Below are positions 1-8,338 of a DNA stretch of 64,000 nt, in pieces. A model generated the notes under the pieces. It did not search any database and was not told the origin of the DNA. It was given only the letters and a program-made list of their open reading frames with translations. Position 1 is the first letter of the stretch; the number at the start of each line of letters is the position of its first letter. The position numbers were made by a program, and so were the translations under genes. The DNA comes from Armatimonadota bacterium (GTDB lineage Bacteria > Sysuimicrobiota > Sysuimicrobiia > Sysuimicrobiales > Kaftiobacteriaceae). The stretch is from the NCBI GenBank assembly GCA_031459765.1, contig JAVKHY010000003.1, positions 248,001 to 312,000 on the forward strand. The letters run 5' to 3'.

Positions 1-666
1 AACGGTGCCGAGGCGATCGGGATGCAGTTGGCCCGGGAGGGGAAGACGCCGATGTACGTGGCCGTGGACGGCACGCCCGCCGGCGTCGTCGGCGTCGCCG
101 ACACCCTCAAGCCCTACTCCCGCGAAGTCGTGGCCGCCCTGCGCCGGTTGGGGCTGGAGGTCGTCATGCTCACCGGGGACAACGGGGTCACGGCCCAGGC
201 CATCGCCGCTCAGATCGGCGTGGACCGCTTCCTGGCCGAGGTGCCGCCAGAGCGCAAGGCGGAGGAGATCAAGAAGCTGCAGGGCGAGGGGCGCCGGGTG
301 GCGATGGTGGGCGACGGGATCAACGACGCCCCGGCCCTGGTCCAATCCGACCTGGGGATCGCCATCGGCGCGGGGACGGACGTGGCCATCGAGTCCGCGG
401 ACATCGTCCTGCTGGGCGAGGACCTGCGCGGGATCCTCACCGCGCTGCAGCTGAGCCGGCAGACGATGCGCACGATCCGGCAGAACCTGTTCTGGGCCTT
501 CGTCTACAACGTGGTGCTGATCCCGCTGGCCGCAGGCGCGCTGTATCCGTTCTTCCGCGTTCTGCTCAACCCGATGCTGGCGGCGCTGGCCATGGCCAGC
601 AGCTCGGTGAGCGTGGTGACCAACAGTCTCCGGCTGCGCCTGTTCCGGCCGGCTGTGCTGCCCTGA
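1..666 (+). CDS. copA: Copper-type P1B ATPase, C-terminal part (5' truncated by window)
   Basis: C-terminal fragment of a heavy-metal-transporting P-type ATPase; the open frame runs in from before base 1. Seen: the hinge motif [10 protein letters not shown] near residue 105, the MLTGDN segment of the nucleotide/phosphorylation region near residue 56, and two final membrane segments. The last of these carries [15 protein letters not shown], the M-SS arrangement typical of Cu(+)-ATPases (P1B-1). The family exports Cu(+) from the cytoplasm using ATP. A CopZ-like chaperone follows 13 bases after the stop, supporting copper rather than zinc or cadmium. The phosphorylated DKTGT and the N-terminal metal sites lie outside the window. 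Confidence 0.9.
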   Translation, partial: NGAEAIGMQLAREGKTPMYVAVDGTPAGVVGVADTLKPYSREVVAALRRLGLEVVMLTGDNGVTAQAIAAQIGVDRFLAEVPPERKAEEIKKLQGEGRRVAMVGDGINDAPALVQSDLGIAIGAGTDVAIESADIVLLGEDLRGILTALQLSRQTMRTIRQNLFWAFVYNVVLIPLAAGALYPFFRVLLNPMLAALAMASSSVSVVTNSLRLRLFRPAVLP

Positions 667-679
667 GGAGGGATGCCAG

Positions 680-883
680 ATGCAGACGACGCTGACCGTG
701 CCGAAGATCCACTGCAGCGGCTGTGTGCAGACCGTGACGCAGGCCGTGCAGAAGCTGCCCGGCGTGCAGCGGGTCCAGGCCAGCCACACCACCAGGCAGG
801 TCACGGTCGAGTTCGACCCCGCCCGGGTCGACGAGGCGAAGATCCGCAGCGCCCTGGCCGCGGTCGGCTATCCCCCGGCCTGA
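680..883 (+). CDS. copZ: Heavy-metal-associated (HMA) copper chaperone, CopZ-like
   Basis: A 67-residue single HMA domain. It has the metal-binding CxxC (C-S-G-C) near residues 13-16, preceded by I-H instead of the common G-M, and the usual ferredoxin-like beta-alpha-beta pattern ending in a VGYP segment. CopZ proteins carry Cu(+) in the cytoplasm and hand it to the CopA ATPase, whose gene ends 13 bases upstream, so the two are almost certainly co-transcribed. An RBS-like GAGGAGGG precedes the ATG. The His before the CxxC is a variant of the usual MxCxxC motif. Confidence 0.88.
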   Translation: MQTTLTVPKIHCSGCVQTVTQAVQKLPGVQRVQASHTTRQVTVEFDPARVDEAKIRSALAAVGYPPA

Positions 884-901
884 GGGACCCGGAAGAGTGC
901 G

Positions 902-1483
902 ATGTCCGCCGGAGCGCCCCCGCCCCGGACAGGCCCGCCTCGGGCGGCGCTGGGGATCCTCTTCTGGCTGATCCCGGTGGCGGCGTTGCTGCTTATTATC
1001 GGCTACGCGGCGGTCCGCAAGCAGCAGCCGGCGTCGATCACCGCGGCGCTGGCCCGGGGCCAGCGGCCGCCTGCGCCGGAGTTCCGGCTCCCGCGGTTCG
1101 ACGGCGGCACCCTGGCCCTCTCCGATCTCCGCGGCCGGGCCGTCGTCCTGAACTTCTGGGCCTCCTGGTGCGTCCCGTGCAAAGACGAGGCGCCGCTGCT
1201 GGAGCGGGCCTGGCGGGAGTACCGGGACCAGGGGCTGGTCGTCGTGGGGGTCAACATCCAGGACCTGGAGCCCGAGGCGCGCCGGTTCATCGCGCAGACC
1301 GGGGCCACCTATCTGCAGGTGCGGGATCGCGACGGGCGGGTCTCTCGCGCCTACGGGACGACGGGGGTCCCGGAGACGTTCTTCATCGATCGAAACGGCC
1401 GGATCGTGAGCAAGTTCCCCGGGGCGGCGGTGGAGTGGCGGATCTGGGAGGAGGCGATCGAGCGCCTCCTCGGCGCGCGATGA
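902..1483 (+). CDS. TlpA/ResA-like membrane-anchored thioredoxin
   Basis: A 193-residue protein with one N-terminal membrane anchor (about residues 18-40) and an AhpC/TSA-Redoxin thioredoxin fold outside the cytoplasm. The active site is WASWCVPCK, a CxxC with Val-Pro between the cysteines, and the cis-Pro segment GVPETFFID is present. The family reduces disulfides in extracytoplasmic proteins, for example in cytochrome c or copper-protein maturation. It lies 18 bases after copZ in the same direction, suggesting a copper-linked role. The exact substrate cannot be inferred. Confidence 0.85.
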   Translation: MSAGAPPPRTGPPRAALGILFWLIPVAALLLIIGYAAVRKQQPASITAALARGQRPPAPEFRLPRFDGGTLALSDLRGRAVVLNFWASWCVPCKDEAPLLERAWREYRDQGLVVVGVNIQDLEPEARRFIAQTGATYLQVRDRDGRVSRAYGTTGVPETFFIDRNGRIVSKFPGAAVEWRIWEEAIERLLGAR

Positions 1484-1563
1484 GGACCTCCCTGTGACCG
1501 GGCCGTCGAAGCGGCGGAAGACACCCCGCTAGATCCTCCGGAACGACGCTCCGGACAGCGCGC

Positions 1564-2133
1564 TCAGGCCAGGACGACCTTGCCGTCGCTCATGTCCGTG
1601 ACGACGGCGAGGGACTCGATGGGGACCTTCAGGGAAGCCAGCAGCCGGCGGCCGCCTTCGAAAGACTTTTCCACCACGGCGCCGATACCCACCAGCACCG
1701 CTCCGGCCGCGGCGACGAGACGGGCCAGCCCGAGGATCGTCTGGCCGCTGGCCAGAAAGTCGTCCACGATCAGAATCCGTTCGCCTCGGGCCAGGTACTC
1801 CGGCGAGACGATCAGCTCCACGGGCAGGCCCCGCGTGTGCGAGGGGGCCACGGTCAGCAGCACCTGGTCGGGCATCGTCACCGGCCGCGTGCGGCGGGCG
1901 TAGACCACCGGCACACCGAGGTGCAGGGCGGTGGCCACCGCCGGCGCGATCCCGGAGATCTCCGCGGTGAGGATCTTCGCCGGAATTGTGTGGGCCAGAC
2001 GTCGGGCCAGCTCCCGTCCGCAGGCGTCGATCAGCCCCGGATCGACCTGATGGTTCAAGAAACTGTCCACCTTGAGAATGCCGCGGCCGAGGTTGCGGCC
2101 CTCGGCCAGGATGCGTTGTTTCAGGATGTCCAT
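1564..2133 (-). CDS. xpt: Xanthine phosphoribosyltransferase
   Basis: A 189-residue type I phosphoribosyltransferase. It converts xanthine plus PRPP to XMP in purine salvage. The PRPP-binding motif ILIVDDFLASGQT is near residues 118-130. The N-terminal MDILKQRI...VDSFLNHQVDP pattern and the full length match Xpt rather than Apt or Hpt. The gene stands alone on the minus strand, divergent from the gene pair at 2247. I looked upstream for a purine riboswitch, common for Firmicutes xpt, and did not find its conserved core. Confidence 0.93.
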   Translation of the reverse strand: MDILKQRILAEGRNLGRGILKVDSFLNHQVDPGLIDACGRELARRLAHTIPAKILTAEISGIAPAVATALHLGVPVVYARRTRPVTMPDQVLLTVAPSHTRGLPVELIVSPEYLARGERILIVDDFLASGQTILGLARLVAAAGAVLVGIGAVVEKSFEGGRRLLASLKVPIESLAVVTDMSDGKVVLA

Positions 2134-2233
2134 GCCCGTGCCGTCCCGGGGTCGTCGGCACCGGTACTCCCCGGATAGGTGACAGATTCTCCCTCCCGGG
2201 CCCGGCGCCTTCGGCCGCGGGCCACCGTCCGTG

Positions 2234-2239
2234 TAATAT
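2234..2239 (+). promoter_or_regulatory. Possible -10 box for a leaderless transcript
   Basis: TAATAT, preceded by TG one base upstream, lies seven bases before the GTG start at 2247. That spacing would put transcription start at or next to the start codon. No convincing -35 was seen. Confidence 0.4.
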
Positions 2240-2246
2240 TGGAGAT

Positions 2247-2516
2247 GTGGACGACCGACTGCCCGGGGCCGATCTCATCGCGCAGGGAGTGGCCGACCTG
2301 GCCCAGGGCCGGGAGACCATCCCGGCCCTGCTGGTCTCGATCGGCGCGCCCCGCCTGCGCAGGATCGGTGTCCCTGTCCCCCGAGCCATCCCGTCGCCCG
2401 AGCACCGTCTGTATCTGCGCCTGGCCCGCGAGAATCCCGATGCCGCCCACGGGCGCTACAACGCCCTGATCCGCCGCCTGGTCAGCTTCGAGCGCGCCGC
2501 CGAATGCGCGCGGTAG
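2247..2516 (+). CDS. Conserved small protein paired with a nucleotidyltransferase-fold protein
   Basis: An 89-residue acidic/basic mixed protein of unknown function, with no signal peptide and no membrane segment. The stretch HGRYNALIRRLVSFERAAE near the C-terminus looks like a conserved helical core. It overlaps the next gene by 13 bases, so the two are translationally coupled. The pair arrangement (small protein followed by a DUF6036/AbiEii-like nucleotidyltransferase fold) recalls type IV-style toxin-antitoxin modules, with this protein in the antitoxin position. That role is inference. The GTG start was chosen because the -10-like box sits just in front of it. Confidence 0.65.
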   Translation: MDDRLPGADLIAQGVADLAQGRETIPALLVSIGAPRLRRIGVPVPRAIPSPEHRLYLRLARENPDAAHGRYNALIRRLVSFERAAECAR

Positions 2517-3034
2517 CAGACGCGGGACGCATCCGTCGTCTCATGCGCGCCCTCGCGGCGGAGGCGGACCGCGAGGGCCGGGTCTACTTCACCGGCGGGG
2601 CGACGGCGGTCCTCCTCGGCTGGCGCCACAGCACCATCGACGTCGATCTGCGCTTCGAGCCGGAGATGGACCGCCTGCTGCGGGTGCTCCCGCGGCTCAA
2701 GGATGAACTTCAGATCAACATCGAGCTGGCCTCCCCGGCCGACTTCATCCCGGTTGCGCCGGGATGGGAGGAGCGCAGCCTGTTCATCGCCGCCGAGGGT
2801 CAGCTCTCCTTCTTCCACTTCGATCCCTACGCGCAGGCGCTGGCGAAGGTAGAGCGCGGCCACACGCAGGACCTGGAGGATGTCCGGGCGATGATCAGGA
2901 TGAAGCTCGTGGATCCGTCCCGCGCCGTGGAGTACTTCCGCCGGATCGAGCCCGACCTGTACCGCTATCCCGCCGTCGATCCGCCGACGTTCCGGCGGGC
3001 CGTGGAGGAAATCTTCACCGCGCACGAGGGGTAG
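2504..3034 (+). CDS. DUF6036-like nucleotidyltransferase-fold protein (possible toxin partner)
   Basis: A 176-residue protein beginning with a helical segment followed by VYFTGGATAVLLGWRHSTIDVDLRF. This is the GG-x(n)-D-x-D pattern of minimal nucleotidyltransferase folds (GGxA near residue 31, DVDL near residue 47). A third acidic position may lie in the following strands. Families of this kind are annotated as DUF6036 or AbiEii-like and are often paired with a small upstream gene, as here. The reaction and substrate are unknown. It ends about 50 bases before tRNA-Arg on the opposite strand. Confidence 0.7.
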   Translation: MRAVADAGRIRRLMRALAAEADREGRVYFTGGATAVLLGWRHSTIDVDLRFEPEMDRLLRVLPRLKDELQINIELASPADFIPVAPGWEERSLFIAAEGQLSFFHFDPYAQALAKVERGHTQDLEDVRAMIRMKLVDPSRAVEYFRRIEPDLYRYPAVDPPTFRRAVEEIFTAHEG

Positions 3035-3081
3035 GACGCGGAAGCAGGTCCTCGGCCCGGCAGGGGATCCGCCTCTTTGGA

Positions 3082-3156
3082 TGGCGCGCCCGGAGGGAAT
3101 CGAACCCCCATCGGCGGCTTCGAAGGCCGCTGCTTTCTCCGTTAAGCTACGGGCGC
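3082..3156 (-). tRNA. tRNA-Arg (UCG)
   Basis: Full cloverleaf on the minus strand. The acceptor stem is GCGCCCG/CGGGCGC, the D stem GCTT/AAGC, the anticodon stem GCGGC/GCCGC with loop CTTCGAA (anticodon UCG), and the T loop TTCGATT. Discriminator G is followed by an encoded CCA (3082-3084). Confidence 0.93.
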
Positions 3157-3167
3157 GCGCCCTCGCT

Positions 3168-3173
3168 ATTGTA
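3168..3173 (-). promoter_or_regulatory. -10 box of tRNA-Arg
   Basis: Read on the minus strand this is TACAAT, 11 bases upstream of the first tRNA base. No strong -35 could be assigned. It lies at the left end of the 314-base stretch between tRNA-Arg and pilT, which otherwise holds only a doubtful 79-codon frame (3225-3464). Confidence 0.55.
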
Positions 3174-3470
3174 GCACAGACCTCGGGCGACTCTTCCGCG
3201 ACGAGGAGCGCGTAACAGAGCGGTGTGGCGCGGGATACGGTATGCTCCTTGCTTCTGCAATCTCCGGGAAGGCGCGAGTCCTCCCGGCCGCCGAACGGCG
3301 ACGGCGATACGCTGGCCGACATGGTCCTGCAGATCGTCGGCCGCATCGCCGGCATGGGGTCGCTGGGGCTCTTGGACGACTCCGATGCGGGTGCGCGCGG
3401 TGCTTGCCACAAGCCCGTCCGGCACCGCCCCGCGGCTGTTCCGGAGGAACCACTGGAGGGGTGAAGGACG

Positions 3471-4583
3471 ATGGACGATACGGCCGCCGGCGCGGTGACG
3501 GTCGAGCCGGCGATCGATATGGTGGGCCTGCTCACCCTGGCCCACCAGCGGGGGGCCTCCGACATCCACCTCAAGGTCGGCAACCACCCGATCCTGCGGA
3601 TTCACGGACGGCTGGAGCGGGCCGCCGACCTGCCCGTGCTGGACGGCGCCGCGGCCCGGCGGCTGATCGAGAGCATGATGACCGACGAGCAGCGTGCCGT
3701 GTTCCGCGAGCGCTTGGAGCTGGATTTCGCCTACAGCGTCCCCCGCCTCTCCCGGTTCCGGGTCAACGTCTACCAGCAGCGGGGCAGCATCGGCGCCGCC
3801 ATCCGGGCCATCCCCATGGGCGTGCCGACCGTCGACGACCTCGGCCTGCCCGAGGTGGTCCGGCGCTTCTGCGCCCTGCCCCGGGGGCTGGTCCTGGTCA
3901 CCGGCCCCACCGGCAGCGGGAAGTCCACGACCCTGGCGGCGATGATCAACCACATCAACCAGACCCGCGCCGAGCACATCGTGACCATCGAGGATCCCAT
4001 CGAGTACCTGCACCGCGACCAGCAGAGCGTGATCAACCAGCGCGAGGTGGGGATGGACACGCTGTCCTTCGCCGATGCCCTGCGCCACGTGCTGCGCCAG
4101 GATCCCGACGTCATCCTGATCGGCGAGATGCGGGACCTGGAGACCATCGCCACGGCGGTCACCGCCGCGGAGACCGGCCATCTGGTCTTTGCCACGCTGC
4201 ACACGCAGAGCGCCCCGGCCACGGTGGACCGCATCATCGACGTCTTCCCGGCCCACCAGCAGGCGCAGATCCGGACCCAGCTGTCCGCGGTGCTGGAGGG
4301 CGTCCTGTCCCAGACCCTCGTCCCGCGGGCCGACGGCAGGGGCCGCGTGGCCGCGGTCGAAGTGATGGTGGCGACCGGCGCGATCCGCAACCTGATCCGC
4401 GAGGGGAAGACCCACCAGATCCCGTCGCTGATCCAGTCCGGCGGGCGCGAAGGGATGCAGACTCTGAACCAGGCGTTGCGCCAGCTCGTGGACCGGCGCC
4501 TTATCACCTATGAGGACGCCGTCTCCCGGTCGCCCAGCGAGCGCGAGCTGGCGCAACTGCTGGGCCGGCCGGTTCCGGCCTGA
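3471..4583 (+). CDS. pilT: Twitching motility ATPase PilT
   Basis: A 370-residue secretion/pilus ATPase that powers pilus retraction at the cytoplasmic membrane. Seen: the N-terminal domain beginning LLTLAHQRGASDIHLKVG, Walker A GPTGSGKST, the Asp box, Walker B DVILIGEMRD, the His box TLHT, and the PilT-diagnostic AIRNLIREGKTHQI near residue 305. The PilT length and AIRNLI motif distinguish it from the two PilB-like ATPases elsewhere in the window, and it is separated from the main pilus cluster. An RBS (GGAGGGG) precedes the ATG. Confidence 0.95.
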   Translation: MDDTAAGAVTVEPAIDMVGLLTLAHQRGASDIHLKVGNHPILRIHGRLERAADLPVLDGAAARRLIESMMTDEQRAVFRERLELDFAYSVPRLSRFRVNVYQQRGSIGAAIRAIPMGVPTVDDLGLPEVVRRFCALPRGLVLVTGPTGSGKSTTLAAMINHINQTRAEHIVTIEDPIEYLHRDQQSVINQREVGMDTLSFADALRHVLRQDPDVILIGEMRDLETIATAVTAAETGHLVFATLHTQSAPATVDRIIDVFPAHQQAQIRTQLSAVLEGVLSQTLVPRADGRGRVAAVEVMVATGAIRNLIREGKTHQIPSLIQSGGREGMQTLNQALRQLVDRRLITYEDAVSRSPSERELAQLLGRPVPA

Positions 4584-4609
4584 GTCCGGACCCGAGAAGG
4601 AGGCGAGCG

Positions 4610-4672
4610 ATGGACCCCTGGCTGATCGCCCTGTTCGTGTTGCTCATCGCGTTTGTCGTCCGCTATCGCTAG
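4610..4672 (+). CDS. Putative 20-residue membrane microprotein
   Basis: A short frame 26 bases after pilT with a strong Shine-Dalgarno (AAGGAGG, about six bases before the ATG). It encodes MDPW followed by an uninterrupted run of about 12 hydrophobic residues and a basic R-Y-R end. This is one short membrane helix with a positive-inside tail. It could be a small regulator of a membrane complex such as the pilus motor, or a leader peptide before the tRNA. The evidence is the RBS, composition and position only. Confidence 0.5.
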   Translation: MDPWLIALFVLLIAFVVRYR

Positions 4673-4679
4673 GACGCCC

Positions 4680-4707
4680 TGGACAGCCCGCGGGCACGGG
4701 CTATAAT
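4680..4707 (+). promoter_or_regulatory. Promoter of tRNA-Lys
   Basis: -35 TGGACA (4680-4685), 16-base spacer, perfect -10 TATAAT (4702-4707), 12 bases before the mature tRNA. Confidence 0.8.
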
Positions 4708-4719
4708 GCTGGTGGGCCC

Positions 4720-4795
4720 GGGCCGTTAGCTCAACTGGTAGAGCAGCGGACTCTTAATCCGCGGGTTCAGGGTTCGAGTCCCTGACGGCCCCCCA
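4720..4795 (+). tRNA. tRNA-Lys (CUU)
   Basis: Acceptor stem GGGCCGT/ACGGCCC, D arm GCTC...GAGC, anticodon stem GCGGA/TCCGC with loop CTCTTAA (anticodon CUU), and T arm CAGGG-TTCGAGT-CCCTG. CCA is encoded at 4793-4795. The discriminator position reads C (4792), which is unusual because tRNA-Lys normally has a purine there. Confidence 0.93.
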
Positions 4796-4811
4796 TGTCC
4801 ACACTGCCGTC

Positions 4812-4839
4812 TCGACGCCTCCGCGGGATACTATATACT
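4812..4839 (+). promoter_or_regulatory. Possible promoter of tRNA-Leu
   Basis: TCGACG (4812-4817), 16 bases, then TATACT (4834-4839) within the AT-rich stretch ATACTATATACT. It lies about 50 bases before the mature tRNA, so a 5' leader would be processed. tRNA-Leu could also be read from the tRNA-Lys promoter. Confidence 0.45.
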
Positions 4840-4890
4840 CGAAGCGGTGACCATCGCTGCTCCAGCCGGGACGAGAGGAGCAGGCATGAT

Positions 4891-4977
4891 GCGGGCGTGG
4901 CGGAACCGGTTGACGCGTCAGCTTTAGGAGCTGATGGGCGCAAGCCCGTGGGGGTTCGAGTCCCTCCGCCCGCACCA
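4891..4977 (+). tRNA. tRNA-Leu (UAG)
   Basis: Class II tRNA with a long variable arm (TGGGCGCAAGCCCG). The acceptor is GCGGGCG/CGCCCGC, the anticodon stem TCAGC/GCTGA with loop TTTAGGA (anticodon UAG), and the T loop TTCGAGT. Discriminator A is followed by an encoded CCA (4975-4977). Confidence 0.94.
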
Positions 4978-4981
4978 GTGT

Positions 4982-5007
4982 CCCGGCTTCGGGCTGCCGG
5001 AGCCGGG
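4982..5007 (+). terminator. Hairpin after tRNA-Leu
   Basis: CCCGGCTTCGG and CCGGAGCCGGG form a strong stem directly after the tRNA 3' end. A short GGTTCGGT follows rather than a clean T-run, so it may be a weak intrinsic terminator or a processing structure. Confidence 0.4.
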
Positions 5008-5060
5008 GGTTCGGTCCGCGCTCGCGGTTTCGTTCTACGATGGAGTAGGAGAGAGGGTTC

Positions 5061-6308
5061 ATGAAGGTTGATGTCAGGCGGGAGCCCGGCAGCCGGGCCG
5101 TGCTCGAAGTTGAGATCCCGGTGGATGTGGTCGCGCAGGGCGTGGAGGCGGCGCTGCGCCGGCTGAACCAGCGCGTCGAGATCCCGGGGTTTCGTCGCGG
5201 CAAGGCGCCGCGGACGCTGCTGGAACGCTACGTCGGCCGCGACACCGTCCTGGAGGAGGCGGTCAAGACCCTCGTTCCCGACGCCTATGCCCGGGCCGTG
5301 GACCAGGTCGGGGTGACGCCGATCACGCGTCCCGAGATCAAGGTCGAGACCCTGGAGGAGGGCAAGCCGTTGCGCTTCGTGGCCACGGTGGACCTGATGC
5401 CCGAGGTGCGCCTGGGCGACTACCGGCGGCTCCGCCTCCCGTTCACGCCCCCGCAGGTGACCGACGAGGACGTGGACGCGGCCATTGCGGATCTGCGGGC
5501 GCGGCACGGCCACCTCGTTTCCGCCCCCGGCGCGGCGGCGGCGCGCGGCGACTTCATCCTGGTCCGGGTGACCGAGCTGAGCGGGCCTGTGGAGCGCTTT
5601 GCCCGGGGCAAGGAGTACCTGATCGAGATCGGCGGAGGTGCCTACCCGGCGGAGGCGGAGGAGGCCCTGGTGGGGGCAGCGGCCGGCGAGACGAGGACGA
5701 TCCGGGTGGGCGAGCAGACCGTGACGGTGGAGGTCCTGGACGTCAAGCGCCGCGAACTGCCCGAGGTCACGGACGCCTTCGCCCGCAGCGCCGGCGGGGT
5801 GGCCTCGGTGGCGGCGCTGCGGGAGTCCCTGCGCACCCGCCTGGAGCGGGAGGCGGCGGAGCGGGCCCGGACCGAGTACGAGCAGCGGATCCTGGAGGCG
5901 CTGCTGGCCTCGGCCGAGATCGACCTGCCGGAGAGCATGGTGGAGCACGAGGTGGAGCACATGGTGGCCGACCTGGCCGAGACGCTCCAGCGCCGGGGGC
6001 TGACCCTCCAGCGCTACTACGCGGCCACCGGCAAGACCGAGGACGGGCTGCGCCAGGAGTTCCGGCCCGCCGCGGAGCGGCGGCTGCGCCTGCAGCTGGC
6101 GGTGGAGGAGGTGGCGCGCGCGGAGGGGCTCTCCCCCACACAGGAGGAGATCGATCGCGAGGTCGAGAACGTTGCGCGCGGACTGCAGCAGGATCCCGCG
6201 CGCGTCCGGGAATGGCTGGTGCAGACCGGACGTTATGACAGCCTGACCGGCGCCCTGCGGCGCCGGAAGGCCCTGGAGTATCTGGTGGGCCTGGCGCGAG
6301 GTGAGTAG
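5061..6308 (+). CDS. tig: Trigger factor, ribosome-bound chaperone/PPIase
   Basis: A 415-residue trigger factor that binds nascent chains at the ribosome exit. Seen: the ribosome-binding signature GFRRGKAP at residues 44-51, a central FKBP-like PPIase region (about 150-235) that starts from RGDFILVRV, and a helical C-terminal chaperone region. The sequence is a little shorter than the E. coli protein. The gene starts an apparent quality-control operon tig-clpP-clpX(-lon), with only three bases between tig and clpP. An RBS (GGAGAGAGG) precedes the ATG, and a TACGAT -10-like box (5036-5041) lies upstream. Confidence 0.95.
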   Translation: MKVDVRREPGSRAVLEVEIPVDVVAQGVEAALRRLNQRVEIPGFRRGKAPRTLLERYVGRDTVLEEAVKTLVPDAYARAVDQVGVTPITRPEIKVETLEEGKPLRFVATVDLMPEVRLGDYRRLRLPFTPPQVTDEDVDAAIADLRARHGHLVSAPGAAAARGDFILVRVTELSGPVERFARGKEYLIEIGGGAYPAEAEEALVGAAAGETRTIRVGEQTVTVEVLDVKRRELPEVTDAFARSAGGVASVAALRESLRTRLEREAAERARTEYEQRILEALLASAEIDLPESMVEHEVEHMVADLAETLQRRGLTLQRYYAATGKTEDGLRQEFRPAAERRLRLQLAVEEVARAEGLSPTQEEIDREVENVARGLQQDPARVREWLVQTGRYDSLTGALRRRKALEYLVGLARGE

Positions 6309-6311
6309 GCA

Positions 6312-6923
6312 ATGACACTGATCCCGATGGTCGTGGAGCAGACGGCGCGCGGCGAGCGCGCCTACGACATCTATTCGCGGCTGCTCAAGGACCGCATCGT
6401 CTTTGTCGGCGGCCCGATCGACGACGACATGGCCAACCTGGTGATCGCCCAGCTCCTGTTCCTGGAAGGCGAGGACCCGGAGAAGGACATCAACCTCTAC
6501 GTGAACAGCCCCGGCGGCAGTCTGACCCCGGCCCTGGCCATCTACGACACGATGCAGTACGTGCGGCCGGACGTGGCGACGATCTGCGTCGGGCTGGCCG
6601 CCTCCGGGGCGGCGGTGATCCTGGCCGGCGGGGCCAAGGGCAAGCGCGCCGCGCTGCCCTACTCCCAGATCCTCATCCACCAACCCTGGGGCGGGGCGCA
6701 GGGGACCACGGCGGACATCGACATCCAGGCCAAGCAGTTCCTGAAGATGCGCCAGCTGACCAACGAGATCCTGGCCAAGCACACCGGCCAGCCCATCGAG
6801 CGCATCGAGCGCGACACCGACCGCGACTTCTGGATGGACCCGAAAGCCGCCCTGGAGTACGGGCTGATCGACTACGTCCTGAAGCCGCGCGAGCGGATCC
6901 CCACCGCGGTGAAGGACCGCTAG
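6312..6923 (+). CDS. clpP: ATP-dependent Clp protease proteolytic subunit
   Basis: A 203-residue serine protease that forms the tetradecameric Clp chamber. The catalytic triad is visible: S98 in LAASGAAV, H123 in ILIHQPWGG, and D172 in TDRDFW. The residues after the catalytic Ser read G-A-A where most ClpPs have M-G-A, a mild variation. The gene sits between tig and clpX, as in many bacteria, seven bases before clpX. No propeptide beyond a short N-terminus is obvious. Confidence 0.96.
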   Translation: MTLIPMVVEQTARGERAYDIYSRLLKDRIVFVGGPIDDDMANLVIAQLLFLEGEDPEKDINLYVNSPGGSLTPALAIYDTMQYVRPDVATICVGLAASGAAVILAGGAKGKRAALPYSQILIHQPWGGAQGTTADIDIQAKQFLKMRQLTNEILAKHTGQPIERIERDTDRDFWMDPKAALEYGLIDYVLKPRERIPTAVKDR

Positions 6924-6930
6924 GGATCCC

Positions 6931-8208
<1,278 letters not shown>

Positions 8209-8338
8209 GCGGAAGGGCGGGGGACGATCGGGGCGGGCATGATACAATACGGATGGCGGTGAGTCGTCCGGTGTGGAACCACCGGGTCGGGCGGAGGGGG
8301 GCCGAGCGTCCCCCTTCGTCATTCGAGGAGGGTGACTG

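Noticed and set aside
2134-2246. Purine riboswitch before xpt
   Set aside because: I looked for the three-way junction core on the minus strand and did not find the conserved loop or junction bases.
3225-3464. 79-codon frame before pilT
   Set aside because: Composition is arginine- and proline-rich, no motif, no RBS of note; kept only as a doubtful reading of the 3157-3470 gap.
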